Below, piece by piece: positions 47,192 to 56,062 of a DNA stretch of 64,000 nt. Each line of letters starts with the position of its first letter. Within the stretch, counting starts at the first letter, position 1. Below the pieces are notes generated by a model. That model did no database searches, was not told where the DNA came from, and saw nothing but the letters and a program-made list of their open reading frames with translations. Origin of the DNA: Parabacteroides bouchesdurhonensis. GTDB taxonomy: Bacteria > Bacteroidota > Bacteroidia > Bacteroidales > Tannerellaceae. The translations under genes and the position numbers were made by a program. The stretch spans positions 1,288,218-1,352,217 of the forward strand of contig NZ_LT896588.1 of NCBI RefSeq assembly GCF_900186615.1, in the 5' to 3' direction.

Positions 47192-47324
47192 ATTTTTATT
47201 CTTTTGACCTGGCTCAAAATTGATTTTGCCCTAGCTCAAAATTAATTTCGAGCCAGGTCGTAATTGATTTCGACCTAGGTCAAAAGAATAAAAATGCGGG
47301 ATCTTTTTCCTAAAAGGTGCTGAA
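47192..47324. repeat. Palindromic repeat element, four 22-bp tandem units
   Basis: Four tandem 22-base units lie at 47206-47227, 47228-47249, 47250-47271 and 47272-47293. They share a G-x-x-C-C/T core followed by TCAAAATT[G/A]ATTT. They are framed by perfect 19-base inverted arms (47192-47210 and 47277-47295, ATTTTTATTCTTTTGACCT). A tail, GCGGGATCTTTTTCCTAAAA and GGTGCTG, matches the tail of the two-unit element at 8617-8705. Confidence 0.8.
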
Positions 47325-47416
47325 TTCTGATTTAAAAAGTCGTGATGAGTGTGATAATATGTATCTTTACTGCAATCTATTAAGCTTTGTTTTTGTTAAT
47401 CTTTAAATCGGGTAAA

Positions 47417-48613
47417 ATGAAAAAAAGATATTCCGTTCATGCTTTTCTGATTGGGTTTGCTGGAATAGTTGCATGCTCTTCTAATCCTTCCGTACCGGAA
47501 AATGAATTCTTGATTGAAGGAAAACTTACGAATGTACCGGATAGTTCCATTATCGAACTTCGTATTTCTGACGGACGATTATTGAAGGAGATTGCCAGAG
47601 ATACTCTAATCAATGGTACGTTTATGTTTCGTGATACAATTGCGACCGGTGTGAGGGAATTATATTTGAGGTCTAGAAGTAAAGGTTTTCCGGGAACTTG
47701 GATGAGTGTTTGGGTAGCTCCGGGTGAATATATTAAAGTGAGTGGTACGGATAAATTATTGCAGACGTGGACTATAGAGAGTGATATTCCTGAGCAGAGA
47801 GAAGAAAACCTTTTTGTGCAAGCGTCTTTTCCCGAAAAACGAAAAGTCTTGCAATACAGTGCACAAGAATATGATATTATTCATGAGATGTACGGAGAAC
47901 ATGCCGGTGATGAAGAGTTTGAGAAAAACGGTAGGGCGTTGATCGATTCTCTCCGCAAGTTAGAAGAGCCTTTAAAAGATATAATTCAACAGAAAGAGCT
48001 TGATTACATGAAGACTGCTCCCGTATCATCTGTTTGGTTGAATAAATATCGATTATACGCATTCTGTTTGCAATGGAATAAAAAGAATCCGTTTATTCCG
48101 GAAATAAAAGCTTTATATGCACGAATGTCTGAAGCCGATAAAGAAACGGTAACCGGAAAAGAAATCTCCGAATATATGAATCTGGGCCAAGAAGTGAATA
48201 TAGGCGATGAAATGGTGGATGGGGACTTATATGATCCGGAGGGCAATATTCGCCATCTATCCGAGTTTAAAGGCAGATATATTCTACTCGATTTTTGGAG
48301 CATGGGATGCGGGCCGTGCATTCAATCTATCCCTGAAATGGAAGAAATCTCCGAGATGTATAAAGACAAACTATCTGTGGTCAGTATCAATGGGGATAGT
48401 AAAGAGGATTGGATAAAATTTATAGCAGACAGGAAAATGACCGGCAACCAGTGGAACGAGTTACTGAAAGGGCGTACAGGGCTGATGGCTCGTTATCAAG
48501 TGATAGGTATTCCGCATTATGTGTTGATTTCACCGGAAGGAATAGTGGCTCAGATGTGGAGCGGATATGCTCCCGGTTCTTTAAAAGGGAAGTTGAAAGA
48601 AGCAGTGAAATAA
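47417..48613 (+). CDS. TlpA-like thioredoxin-fold lipoprotein
   Basis: A 398-residue lipoprotein starting MKKRYSVHAFLIGFAG with a lipobox near Cys20 (IVACSSN). The N-terminal ~120 residues are a beta domain like the DUF4369 module (FLIEGKLTNVPDSSIIELRI). A helical linker follows, then a C-terminal AhpC/TSA-type thioredoxin fold (~265-398) with the redox motif CGPC in WSMGCGPCIQS and the cis-proline loop GIPHYVLIS. It probably reduces or isomerises periplasmic disulfides. In-frame TTG at 47387 is rejected as the start. The gene is downstream of the four-unit repeat element. Confidence 0.88.
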   Translation: MKKRYSVHAFLIGFAGIVACSSNPSVPENEFLIEGKLTNVPDSSIIELRISDGRLLKEIARDTLINGTFMFRDTIATGVRELYLRSRSKGFPGTWMSVWVAPGEYIKVSGTDKLLQTWTIESDIPEQREENLFVQASFPEKRKVLQYSAQEYDIIHEMYGEHAGDEEFEKNGRALIDSLRKLEEPLKDIIQQKELDYMKTAPVSSVWLNKYRLYAFCLQWNKKNPFIPEIKALYARMSEADKETVTGKEISEYMNLGQEVNIGDEMVDGDLYDPEGNIRHLSEFKGRYILLDFWSMGCGPCIQSIPEMEEISEMYKDKLSVVSINGDSKEDWIKFIADRKMTGNQWNELLKGRTGLMARYQVIGIPHYVLISPEGIVAQMWSGYAPGSLKGKLKEAVK

Positions 48614-48653
48614 CTTATCGTCTCCGGCTTAACTATCATGCTTTTTACCGGGA

Positions 48654-49085
48654 TTAACTTTCCCGGCATTCTTCCGGAAGGATTGCCAGTGCTTTGTTTT
48701 CGTTTGCTTCCATGATTTCACGTTCACCCGGACCTTTGTCGTTGATGCCGCACAGATGGAGAATTCCGTGGATAATGGTGCGATGAAGTTCCTCCTTATA
48801 GCTGGTGTGGAAGGATTCTGCATTTGTTTTAACGGTGTCGAGACTGATAAACAAATCGCCCGATATACGATTCCCATTTGTATAATCGAACGTAATAATG
48901 TCGGTATAGTAATCGTGTTGTAAGAATTGGCGGTTTACTTCCAATATCTTTTCATCGGAACAAAAGATATAACTTATATTTCCTACGGTTTTACCGTATG
49001 TTTTCGCTACTTTGTATATCCATTCGCTAACGATTTCCTGCTGGATAGCCGGAAGTTCTATGCTTTCTGCGTAATATGCGATCAT
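48654..49085 (-). CDS. ybeY: Endoribonuclease YbeY
   Basis: A 143-residue metal-dependent single-strand RNase needed for 16S rRNA 3' maturation and ribosome quality control. The metal-binding motif is in HRTIIHGILHLCGIND, where the third ligand, normally His in HGxLHLxGYDH, falls in the NDKGPGE segment, as in other Bacteroidota sequences as far as I recall. YYTDIITFDY and the short C-terminal helix are typical. A TACCTTTG box lies 15 bases upstream of the start codon. Confidence 0.93.
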   Translation of the reverse strand: MIAYYAESIELPAIQQEIVSEWIYKVAKTYGKTVGNISYIFCSDEKILEVNRQFLQHDYYTDIITFDYTNGNRISGDLFISLDTVKTNAESFHTSYKEELHRTIIHGILHLCGINDKGPGEREIMEANENKALAILPEECRES

Positions 49086-49099
49086 TGTTTACTTTTTTG

Positions 49100-49107
49100 C
49101 AAAGGTA
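49100..49107 (-). promoter_or_regulatory. -7 box of ybeY promoter
   Basis: The minus strand reads TACCTTTG, 14 bases before the ybeY ATG. It implies a short leader. Confidence 0.5.
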
Positions 49108-49131
49108 CGATATTCTTGATATACGTATATC

Positions 49132-50364
49132 TTATGTAAAGAATAAATAGGCCATTGCAACAGCAGCGATAGCTCCGGCCAGGTCTGCCAACAAGGCACA
49201 TTGTACGGTGTAACGGGTGTTTCGGATGCCAATGCTTCCGTAATATAATGCCACGACATAAAATGTAGTGTCGCATGAGCCTTGCACGATGGATGACAAT
49301 CTGCCTACGAAAGAGTCTGCGCCGTATGTATTCATCGCATCCAGCATCATTCCCCTGGCTCCGCTTCCACTGAGCGGCTTCATTAACATGGTGGGTAAAG
49401 CTCCTACAAATTCAGTGTCTATACCTAACGCTCCGAATCCTATACGAATACCTTCTATTATAAAGTCCATTGCTCCCGAAGCGCGGAATACTCCGATGCC
49501 CACCAATATTGCTACAAGGTAAGGAATAATGGTAATGGCAGTATGGAATCCTTCTTTAGCCCCTTCGATAAAGCTGTCGTATACATTTATCTTTTTACGT
49601 ATGCCACTAATGATGAATCCGCAGATAATGGTAAATAGTAATGAATTTGCGAATAAGGTGGAATATAAGGAGACTTGTTCCTGGTTGAGGGAATTGAACA
49701 GCCAAACCAGTCCTCCTATAAAAACGCCCATTCCTCCGAAGAATAAGAGAAGATTCCTTTGGAAAATATTAATGCGTTGTTTTACGCATACGGCCAATAT
49801 GGCTATTAATGTAGAAGTAAAAGTAGTTAGCATAATAGGCAGGAATACATCGGAAGGATTAACCGCACCCATTTGCGCCCTGTACATCATGATGGTGATA
49901 GGTATCAAGGTTAAACCTGATGCATTGATACATAGGAACATGATCATTGGATTGCTGGCCTCTTCCTTTTCTTTGTTCAGCTCCTGTAATTGCTGCATGG
50001 CTTTCAATCCCATGGGGGTTGATGCGTTATCTAATCCTAACAGGTTAGCAGACAGATTCATGAAGATAGATCCTGTTACCGGATGATTTTTCGGAATATC
50101 AGGGAATAGTTTGCTGAATACAGGAGAGGCTAGCCGGGCAAAGGATTGAATTACTCCTCCTTTTTCTCCGATTTTCATGATTCCTAGCCATAAAGACAAG
50201 ATTCCGGTAAGTCCTAACGATATTTCAAATCCGGTCTTGGCAGAAGCGAAAGAAGCGTTTATTATGTCGGTAAAGACTGCCGTATCTCCTATAAAGACCA
50301 ATTTTCCAAGTGCAACTATAAAGGCTATTAGAAAGAAAGCAATCCAGATATAGTTCAGTACCAT
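49132..50364 (-). CDS. Nucleoside-recognition (SpmA/SpmB-type) membrane protein
   Basis: A 410-residue inner-membrane protein with two 'Gate' nucleoside-recognition domains: residues ~40-190 resemble SpmA (SANLLGLDNASTPMGLKAMQ, NPMIMFLCINASGLTLIP) and ~270-400 resemble SpmB (GARGMMLDAMNTYGADSFVG, VQGSCDTTFYVVALYYGSIG). In Firmicutes these are two separate spore maturation proteins; the fused form is common in Bacteroidota, where no spores are made, and the transported substrate is unknown. A TATTTTTG box lies upstream, in a divergent pair with the dehydrogenase operon. Confidence 0.88.
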   Translation of the reverse strand: MVLNYIWIAFFLIAFIVALGKLVFIGDTAVFTDIINASFASAKTGFEISLGLTGILSLWLGIMKIGEKGGVIQSFARLASPVFSKLFPDIPKNHPVTGSIFMNLSANLLGLDNASTPMGLKAMQQLQELNKEKEEASNPMIMFLCINASGLTLIPITIMMYRAQMGAVNPSDVFLPIMLTTFTSTLIAILAVCVKQRINIFQRNLLLFFGGMGVFIGGLVWLFNSLNQEQVSLYSTLFANSLLFTIICGFIISGIRKKINVYDSFIEGAKEGFHTAITIIPYLVAILVGIGVFRASGAMDFIIEGIRIGFGALGIDTEFVGALPTMLMKPLSGSGARGMMLDAMNTYGADSFVGRLSSIVQGSCDTTFYVVALYYGSIGIRNTRYTVQCALLADLAGAIAAVAMAYLFFT

Positions 50365-50387
50365 AGTTGAAAATGTATTACATTTGA

Positions 50388-50395
50388 CAAAAATA
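50388..50395 (-). promoter_or_regulatory. -7 box of SpmA/B-type gene promoter
   Basis: The minus strand reads TATTTTTG, 23 bases before the ATG at 50364. Confidence 0.5.
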
Positions 50396-50418
50396 CGAAT
50401 TAATTGCCAATAGATTTG

Positions 50419-50426
50419 TATTTTTG
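50419..50426 (+). promoter_or_regulatory. -7 box of dehydrogenase operon promoter
   Basis: TATTTTTG, 22 bases before the ATG at 50449. With 50388-50395 it forms a compact divergent promoter pair. Confidence 0.5.
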
Positions 50427-50448
50427 CTACCTAATAATTCTATATGGT

Positions 50449-51411
50449 ATGAAGAAGATACTGGTTACCTATGACATGTTCCGTGAAGGTTTTACGGAGT
50501 TAGAAAGTAAATATGAAGTTACTTTTCCCGATGGACGGGACTTTACCTACGAAGAGGTGTTTGAGATGATACCGGAGTATGACGTACTTTGTTCTATGTT
50601 TGATTTTCCGGTGAATAAAGAACTGATCGACCATGCTCCGAACCTAAAAATGGTTGCCAATTATGCGGTTGGATATAATAATATAGATGTGGCTTATGCT
50701 CTGGAAAAAGGCATCGTAGTAGCGAATACTCCCGGACCTGTAACGGCACCGACTGCAGATATTGCATTGGGACTTATTCTGGATACGGCACGCCGTATTA
50801 CTGAGTGCGACCGTAAACTGCGTACGTTGGGTAAAGACATGAAAGTGGGTGTGCTGGAAAATCTGGGAATGCCTATAACCGGACAAACATTAGGTATCGT
50901 GGGTATGGGACGTATCGGAAAGGCTTTGGCTAAACGTGCCCGTGCCTGTGGAATGGAGATTATTTATCATAACCGCCGGCAACTCTGTATAGAAGATGAA
51001 ACAAAGCTGAATGCTACGTATGTCTCTTTTGAAGAACTGCTGGCACAGTCGGATTTTGTTTCGTTGAATGCGCCATATACCCCGGAGACTTATCATATGA
51101 TCGATGAATCGGCCCTAAAACAAATGAAGCCTACTGCCATACTTATTAATACAGGTCGTGGTCCTTTAGTAGATGAACATGCTTTGGTGAAGGCTTTGCA
51201 GGAAGGTGTTATTTATGGTGCCGGACTGGATATGTTTGAGTTTGGCGAATATCCGCTGCCTGAATTGCTCGAGATGGATAACGTGGTGCTTACTCCTCAT
51301 ATCGGAACACAGACAACCGCAACCCGTATAGAGATGGCGCGTGCTGTTTCGGATAATGTAATCGGATTTTTGGAAGGAGACCGTCCTGTGGCACGGGTAT
51401 TACATCCATGA
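50449..51411 (+). CDS. D-isomer-specific 2-hydroxyacid dehydrogenase
   Basis: A 320-residue NAD(P)-dependent oxidoreductase starting MKKILVTYDMFREGF. The Rossmann motif is GIVGMGRIGKALAKRA. The catalytic Arg lies in NTGRGPLVDEHAL, the Glu in the FEFGEYPLPELL region, and the His in LTPHIGTQTTATR. It resembles glyoxylate/hydroxypyruvate reductases, but substrate specificity cannot be read from sequence. A TTG at 50404 in frame lies upstream of the promoter box and is rejected as the start. It overlaps the next gene by four bases (ATGA). Confidence 0.92.
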   Translation: MKKILVTYDMFREGFTELESKYEVTFPDGRDFTYEEVFEMIPEYDVLCSMFDFPVNKELIDHAPNLKMVANYAVGYNNIDVAYALEKGIVVANTPGPVTAPTADIALGLILDTARRITECDRKLRTLGKDMKVGVLENLGMPITGQTLGIVGMGRIGKALAKRARACGMEIIYHNRRQLCIEDETKLNATYVSFEELLAQSDFVSLNAPYTPETYHMIDESALKQMKPTAILINTGRGPLVDEHALVKALQEGVIYGAGLDMFEFGEYPLPELLEMDNVVLTPHIGTQTTATRIEMARAVSDNVIGFLEGDRPVARVLHP

Positions 51412-52109
51412 CAGCCGAATTTGTACTGAACGAATTGTTTTCTGTGGCGAATCCGGAGAAAGCGGCATTCTTGCAACGATTCTTTAAGACTGGTCCCAGG
51501 CAATATGCCGAAGGAGATGTCTTTTTGGGATTGGTTGTGCCTCTTGTCCGCAGTATTGCGAAGGCAAACAAGCAAACACCTTTACCGGAATTGCAGGTGT
51601 TGATAGAAAGCAAATATCATGAAGCACGTCTTTGTTCTTTATTGATTGTAATGGAACAGTTCAAAAAGGCTTCTCCGCCGGAACGGGATTTGCTTTATGA
51701 CTTTTATCTGAGAAATGCCCGCTATATTAATAACTGGGATCTGGTGGATGTAACCTGTCCCCATATAGTTGGTGCTTACCTGTTGGATAAAGACCGTTCT
51801 CGTTTGTATGAACTTGCGGAAAGTGATAATCTTTGGGAGCAGCGGATTGCTATGGTTTCTACCGTTGCTTTTATTCGGAAAGGCCAATTCACCGACACAT
51901 TGGCATTGGCAGAACGATTAATGACACATAAACATGATTTAATGCATAAGGCTGTGGGATGGATGCTACGTGAAGTGGGTAAGAAAGACCGGAACATATT
52001 AACTGATTTTTTGGAAGAATATGCCACCCGTTTGCCTCGTACAGCTCTGCGTTACGCGATTGAGCATTATCCGGAAGACCAGCGGCAATATTTTTTGAAG
52101 AAGAAATAA
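51408..52109 (+). CDS. DNA alkylation repair protein (AlkD-like HEAT repeats)
   Basis: A 233-residue all-helical protein built of HEAT-like repeats. It resembles AlkC/AlkD DNA glycosylases, which remove positively charged alkylated bases without flipping them. The AlkD-type elements FLGLVVPLVRSIAK, ARYINNWDLVDVTCPHIVGAYL and AVGWMLREVGKKD are visible; the last contains the W-x-LREVG-K-D stretch with the catalytic aspartate region. It is translationally coupled to the dehydrogenase (four-base overlap) and followed by a DUF2400 gene after seven bases. Confidence 0.9.
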   Translation: MTAEFVLNELFSVANPEKAAFLQRFFKTGPRQYAEGDVFLGLVVPLVRSIAKANKQTPLPELQVLIESKYHEARLCSLLIVMEQFKKASPPERDLLYDFYLRNARYINNWDLVDVTCPHIVGAYLLDKDRSRLYELAESDNLWEQRIAMVSTVAFIRKGQFTDTLALAERLMTHKHDLMHKAVGWMLREVGKKDRNILTDFLEEYATRLPRTALRYAIEHYPEDQRQYFLKKK

Positions 52110-52116
52110 TTAACGA

Positions 52117-52860
52117 ATGGATGAACAAATAAGGAGGCAACTTCGTCGGTGGGCAGAACAATATAATACGAAATCTTTTATAAAAGATGATCCGGTGCAG
52201 TTTCCGCACAGGTATAAGATGAAGCAGGATGTTGAAATATCTGCATTTCTTACTGCTTGGATTTCATATGGCCGTCGTCCGAATATATTGAAGAAAGCGG
52301 AAGAACTTCATCAAATTATGGGAGCCAGCCCCTATAATTGGTTGATGAATAATGGCATAAACTCCTTTTCATCGTACAAAACAAAAGATCCAAGTATTCG
52401 TGATACCTTTTATCGCTTCTATACTTATTCCGATCTGGAAAGTCTTTGTGTACGGTTAAAAGAGATTTATCAGATACATGAATCATTGGAAGATGCTTTA
52501 GCTACTGTTCCATATTCCGAACCAATTCGGAAAATGCAGGAATTGTTTTCCGGCATAAATGGCATTCCTGTGGTGAACGGTAATTCGGCATGTAAACGAT
52601 TAGCTATGTTTTTGCGATGGATGGTTCGTCAGGATGAAATCGTCGATTTTGGAATATGGAAGTCGGTTGTTAAACCTTGCCAATTACTTATTCCTTTAGA
52701 TACACATGTTTATCAGATTTCAATGGAACTGGGATTAACATCTCAGAAGACAGCGTCTATGAAAGCCGCTCGTGAAATAACGGAAGCGCTGGATAAGGTC
52801 TTTCCCGGTGATCCGTGTTTAGGTGATTTTGCTTTGTTTGGATATGATATTAATAAATAA
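52117..52860 (+). CDS. TIGR02757/DUF2400-family protein
   Basis: A 247-residue protein. The N-terminal DPVQFPHRYKMKQDVEISAFLTAWISYGRR and the C-terminal RLAMFLRWMVRQDEIVDFGIWK and PLDTHVYQI segments are the conserved blocks of the DUF2400 family. Its fold is predicted to be helical and related to HhH-GPD DNA glycosylases; its function is unknown. The position directly after an AlkD-like gene suggests a DNA repair link. It is the third gene of a four-gene operon. Confidence 0.9.
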   Translation: MDEQIRRQLRRWAEQYNTKSFIKDDPVQFPHRYKMKQDVEISAFLTAWISYGRRPNILKKAEELHQIMGASPYNWLMNNGINSFSSYKTKDPSIRDTFYRFYTYSDLESLCVRLKEIYQIHESLEDALATVPYSEPIRKMQELFSGINGIPVVNGNSACKRLAMFLRWMVRQDEIVDFGIWKSVVKPCQLLIPLDTHVYQISMELGLTSQKTASMKAAREITEALDKVFPGDPCLGDFALFGYDINK

Positions 52861-52866
52861 ATTGCG

Positions 52867-53454
52867 ATGAATACACTATCTTCTGTATGCGTATATTGCG
52901 CATCAAGTACAAAAATAGAAACTGTCTATTTCGAGGCGGCTAAACAATTAGGGACTTTATTGGGTAAACGAAAACTTCGGATCGTTAACGGTGCCGGTTC
53001 TATCGGGCTAATGCGTGCTGTTTCGGATGCTACTCTGGAAGCAGGCGGTACAGTAACCGGGGTGATTCCTCGTTTTATGGTGGAGCAAAATTGGCATTAT
53101 TCCGAATTAACGGAGTTGATAGAAGTAGAAACCATGCACGAACGGAAGCAGAAGATGGCCGATTTGTCTGATGCGGTGATTGCTCTTCCCGGTGGTTGCG
53201 GCACTTTGGAGGAGTTATTGGAAATAATAACATGGAAACAACTTGGGCTGTATTTGAATCCGATCGTAATCCTGAACACGAACCATTATTTTGATCCTTT
53301 ACTGGAAATGCTTCAACGATGTGTGGACGAACATTTCATGCGTCCGCAGCATACTGCTATGTGGACTGTTGCCGAAACATCGGAAGCTGCGGTAGACTTA
53401 ATTTATTCTATGCCTAAATGGGATAAAAACACACGTAAATTTGCTGCCATATAA
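52867..53454 (+). CDS. LOG-family (TIGR00730) nucleotide phosphoribohydrolase
   Basis: A 195-residue Rossmann-fold protein of the LOG family. The signature PGGxGTxxE is in ALPGGCGTLEELLE, and the upstream motif ERKQKMADLSDA matches the conserved M-x-x-RK. Family members cleave nucleoside 5'-monophosphates, in plants activating cytokinins and in bacteria acting on AMP or similar (established knowledge). It closes the operon that starts with the dehydrogenase and ends nine bases before a convergent gene. Confidence 0.92.
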   Translation: MNTLSSVCVYCASSTKIETVYFEAAKQLGTLLGKRKLRIVNGAGSIGLMRAVSDATLEAGGTVTGVIPRFMVEQNWHYSELTELIEVETMHERKQKMADLSDAVIALPGGCGTLEELLEIITWKQLGLYLNPIVILNTNHYFDPLLEMLQRCVDEHFMRPQHTAMWTVAETSEAAVDLIYSMPKWDKNTRKFAAI

Positions 53455-53463
53455 CGGATATCT

Positions 53464-54960
53464 TTATCTAAAGTATTTCCCTATATACGGAAGTTCTCTC
53501 AGTGGCAAATCCCTTCTTACGGTGAATGCGATAAAAATGAGCAATAATATACTGCGATAAACTAGTCGTATGATTTCCGAATCTATTTTTGGGAGCATTC
53601 CTGCTAAATAGAGTATGGCTGCTATACTTGCATATATGAATGCGGACTTCAAATCATATTGTATCGGGAATTTCTTTTGTCCGACAAAGTAAGATAACAG
53701 CATCATTAACAGGTTACAGCAGAATGAAGCCCATGCACAAGCCATGTATCCGTATGTAGGACCGAAAAATAAAATAATAGATACGGTTATTACGCAGCCG
53801 GTTGTTGAGAAATAAGCTCCCCATTGTGTCTGATCTATTAGTTTATACCAGAATGATAGATTAAAATAGATTCCGAAAAACAATTCTCCTAACATAACTA
53901 TAGGAACGACACGTAATCCGGGATAGTAGCTTTGATCTACAAAGTATTTGAAAATATCGATGTAAAACATTACAAACAAAAAGATAAAGAGAGTGAAGAT
54001 GATAAAATATTTCATCGCTTCGGAGTAAGCTTTTTTGCTCCCTTCTTCTTTGTTCTTAGCAAAAATAAACGGTTCATACGCATAACGGAATGCTTGAGTA
54101 AACATCACCATTACCAAGGCTATCTTGAAACAAGCTCCGTAGATGCCTAGTTGTTCGTTGGCATATACCTTATCTTCAAAAAGAAATGGAAATAATATTT
54201 TATCGGCTGTTTGGTTAAATATTCCGGCAATCCCCAAAATTAAAATAGGAAAAGAATAACGTAGCATCTTGCTCCATACTTTCAGATTCGGTTTTTCTCG
54301 TAATCCGGGCATCATATCCGGTACTAGTAATATGAATGTGATGGCTGTCGTGATTACGTTGGAAATAAATATATATCCTACACTGTAATCGGGACGGAAA
54401 AACCAATCTACCGTTTCCGGATGATGTTGTTGCAGCCATGGGCAGGCAATCAGGAAGAAAATGTTCAGGGCAATATTGAGGAAGATATTGAGCAGTTTGA
54501 TAAATGCAAAACGTATGGCTCTACCTTTATACCGGAGATAAGCAAACGGAATACAGCAGAAAGCGTCTATAGCAACGGTAATGCCCATCATTAAGATATA
54601 TTCGGAACGATGGGCGTAGCCTAAAGATTGGCTGATTATTCCATGAAAAGGAAATAGTAATAGTATGAAAGCAAGCGAAGAAATCCCGAGGCTGAATAAT
54701 GCGGTTGAATAAATCCTCATCGGTTGTTGTTCTTCTTTTTTATTGATGAAACGGAAAAATCCTGTTTCCATCCCATAGGTCAATAATACAAGTAATAAGG
54801 CTATCCATCCGTAGATATTGGTTACAATTCCAAAATCGGCTGTACTTGCCAATACACGTGTGTACATTGGAACCAACATCCAGTTAAGGAAACGGCCTAA
54901 AATACTACTAACCCCATATACGGCAGTCTCTTTAGCCAGCCGTTTCATTCCTTGCGCCAT
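53464..54960 (-). CDS. Wzx-like polysaccharide/lipid flippase
   Basis: A 498-residue inner-membrane protein of the MOP superfamily with about 14 hydrophobic segments, starting with the typical RLAKETAVYGVSSILGRFLNWMLVPMYTRVL. It probably flips lipid-linked sugars across the inner membrane for O-antigen, capsule or other envelope polysaccharide. No glycosyltransferase genes surround it, so it is not part of a visible capsule locus. It lies 42 bases after ruvB on the same strand. Confidence 0.88.
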   Translation of the reverse strand: MAQGMKRLAKETAVYGVSSILGRFLNWMLVPMYTRVLASTADFGIVTNIYGWIALLLVLLTYGMETGFFRFINKKEEQQPMRIYSTALFSLGISSLAFILLLFPFHGIISQSLGYAHRSEYILMMGITVAIDAFCCIPFAYLRYKGRAIRFAFIKLLNIFLNIALNIFFLIACPWLQQHHPETVDWFFRPDYSVGYIFISNVITTAITFILLVPDMMPGLREKPNLKVWSKMLRYSFPILILGIAGIFNQTADKILFPFLFEDKVYANEQLGIYGACFKIALVMVMFTQAFRYAYEPFIFAKNKEEGSKKAYSEAMKYFIIFTLFIFLFVMFYIDIFKYFVDQSYYPGLRVVPIVMLGELFFGIYFNLSFWYKLIDQTQWGAYFSTTGCVITVSIILFFGPTYGYMACAWASFCCNLLMMLLSYFVGQKKFPIQYDLKSAFIYASIAAILYLAGMLPKIDSEIIRLVYRSILLLIFIAFTVRRDLPLRELPYIGKYFR

Positions 54961-55002
54961 ATTGTTTGGGTTTAAGCCGTTGTCGCGGCTGTTTTTTATT
55001 AT

Positions 55003-56028
55003 TTATTCAAAAAGGAAACCTTGTTCGCTTCCTCTGTTCCGTCCAAGATGGGTGTAAGCTAAATCTGTTACTTCACGACCACGAGGAGTACGTTTTATAA
55101 ATCCTTCTTTAATAAGGAAAGGCTCATAAACTTCTTCCAGTGTGCCGGGATCTTCGCCTAAAGCAGTAGCAATTGTTGTAAGTCCTACCGGACCGCCATT
55201 AAACTTGTCTATAATCGTCGTAAGTAATTTATTATCTATTTGGTCAAGCCCATATCGGTCTATATTCAAAGCTTCCAAAGCAAAACAGGCGATAGCCTTA
55301 TCTATTTTACCAGAACCTTTTACTTGTGCAAAGTCACGGACGCGCCGGAGTAACGCATTAGCAATACGAGGTGTTCCGCGGCTACGTGAAGCGATCTCAC
55401 GAGCAGCATTTAATTCACATTTTACATTTAATATATCCGCACTGCGCAAAACAATCTTTGTCAGCGTGTCCATATCGTAGTATTCAAGATGCATATTAAT
55501 TCCGAAACGGGCGCGGAGAGGGCTTGTCAATAAACCGCTTCGTGTTGTTGCTCCAACTAAAGTAAACGGGCATAAATCTATTTGGATTGAACGTGCGCTC
55601 GGGCCTTTATCTATCATGATGTCTATCCGGTAATCTTCCATTGCCGAATAAAGATATTCTTCAACAATCGGGCTTAACCGATGGATTTCATCGATAAATA
55701 ATACATCATCTTTTTCCAGAGAAGTTAATACGCCTGCCAAATCTCCGGGTTTGTCAAGAACAGGGCCGGAAGTTACTTTGAAACCTACACCTAATTCGTT
55801 TGCAATAATATTGGACAATGTTGTTTTTCCCAGTCCGGGAGGGCCGTGTAATAAAACATGGTCTAAGGCTTCTTTCCGCATCTTTGCGGCCATTACAAAC
55901 ACTTTTAAATTTTCGACAACCTTTGCCTGTCCGCTAAAGTCATGAAATGATAAGGGACGAAGTGCATTTTCATACTCTCGTTCATTATCTGGTATCCTCG
56001 CATCCCGTATGTCGAAATTATCTTCCAT
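55003..56028 (-). CDS. ruvB: Holliday junction helicase RuvB
   Basis: An AAA+ motor for branch migration, 341 residues starting [16 protein letters not shown], the usual RuvB opening. Walker A is [11 protein letters not shown], Walker B is [10 protein letters not shown], and sensor 1 ([19 protein letters not shown]) includes the arginine finger. The C-terminal winged helix contains [11 protein letters not shown]. Earlier in-frame codons at 56040 (ATG) and 56052 (TTG) exist, but the TTG lies in a TACCTTTG box (56050-56057). ruvA and ruvC are elsewhere. Confidence 0.97.
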   Translation of the reverse strand: MEDNFDIRDARIPDNEREYENALRPLSFHDFSGQAKVVENLKVFVMAAKMRKEALDHVLLHGPPGLGKTTLSNIIANELGVGFKVTSGPVLDKPGDLAGVLTSLEKDDVLFIDEIHRLSPIVEEYLYSAMEDYRIDIMIDKGPSARSIQIDLCPFTLVGATTRSGLLTSPLRARFGINMHLEYYDMDTLTKIVLRSADILNVKCELNAAREIASRSRGTPRIANALLRRVRDFAQVKGSGKIDKAIACFALEALNIDRYGLDQIDNKLLTTIIDKFNGGPVGLTTIATALGEDPGTLEEVYEPFLIKEGFIKRTPRGREVTDLAYTHLGRNRGSEQGFLFE

Positions 56029-56049
56029 ATCTATTTCCATCTTGATATG

Positions 56050-56057
56050 CAAAGGTA
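56050..56057 (-). promoter_or_regulatory. -7 box of ruvB promoter
   Basis: The minus strand reads TACCTTTG, five bases after the stop of the histidine kinase gene and 21 bases before the chosen ruvB ATG. Confidence 0.5.
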
Positions 56058-56062
56058 ATAAT

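Larger units (their letters stand above)
47066..47416. other. Divergent intergenic region with four-unit repeat
   Basis: A 351-base gap between a propeller lipoprotein (-) and a thioredoxin-like lipoprotein (+). It holds a -7 box for the minus-strand gene and the 22-bp repeat element at 47192-47324. Near-consensus TATCTTTA at 47362-47369 is the best promoter guess for the + strand gene. Confidence 0.55.

Noticed and set aside
47206..47293. Regular repeats considered as a CRISPR array
   Set aside because: The 22-base units are directly adjacent with no unique spacers, vary between units, and no cas genes are present.
49132..50364. SpmA/SpmB similarity taken as evidence for sporulation
   Set aside because: The fused form is common in non-sporulating Bacteroidota and no other sporulation gene is present.
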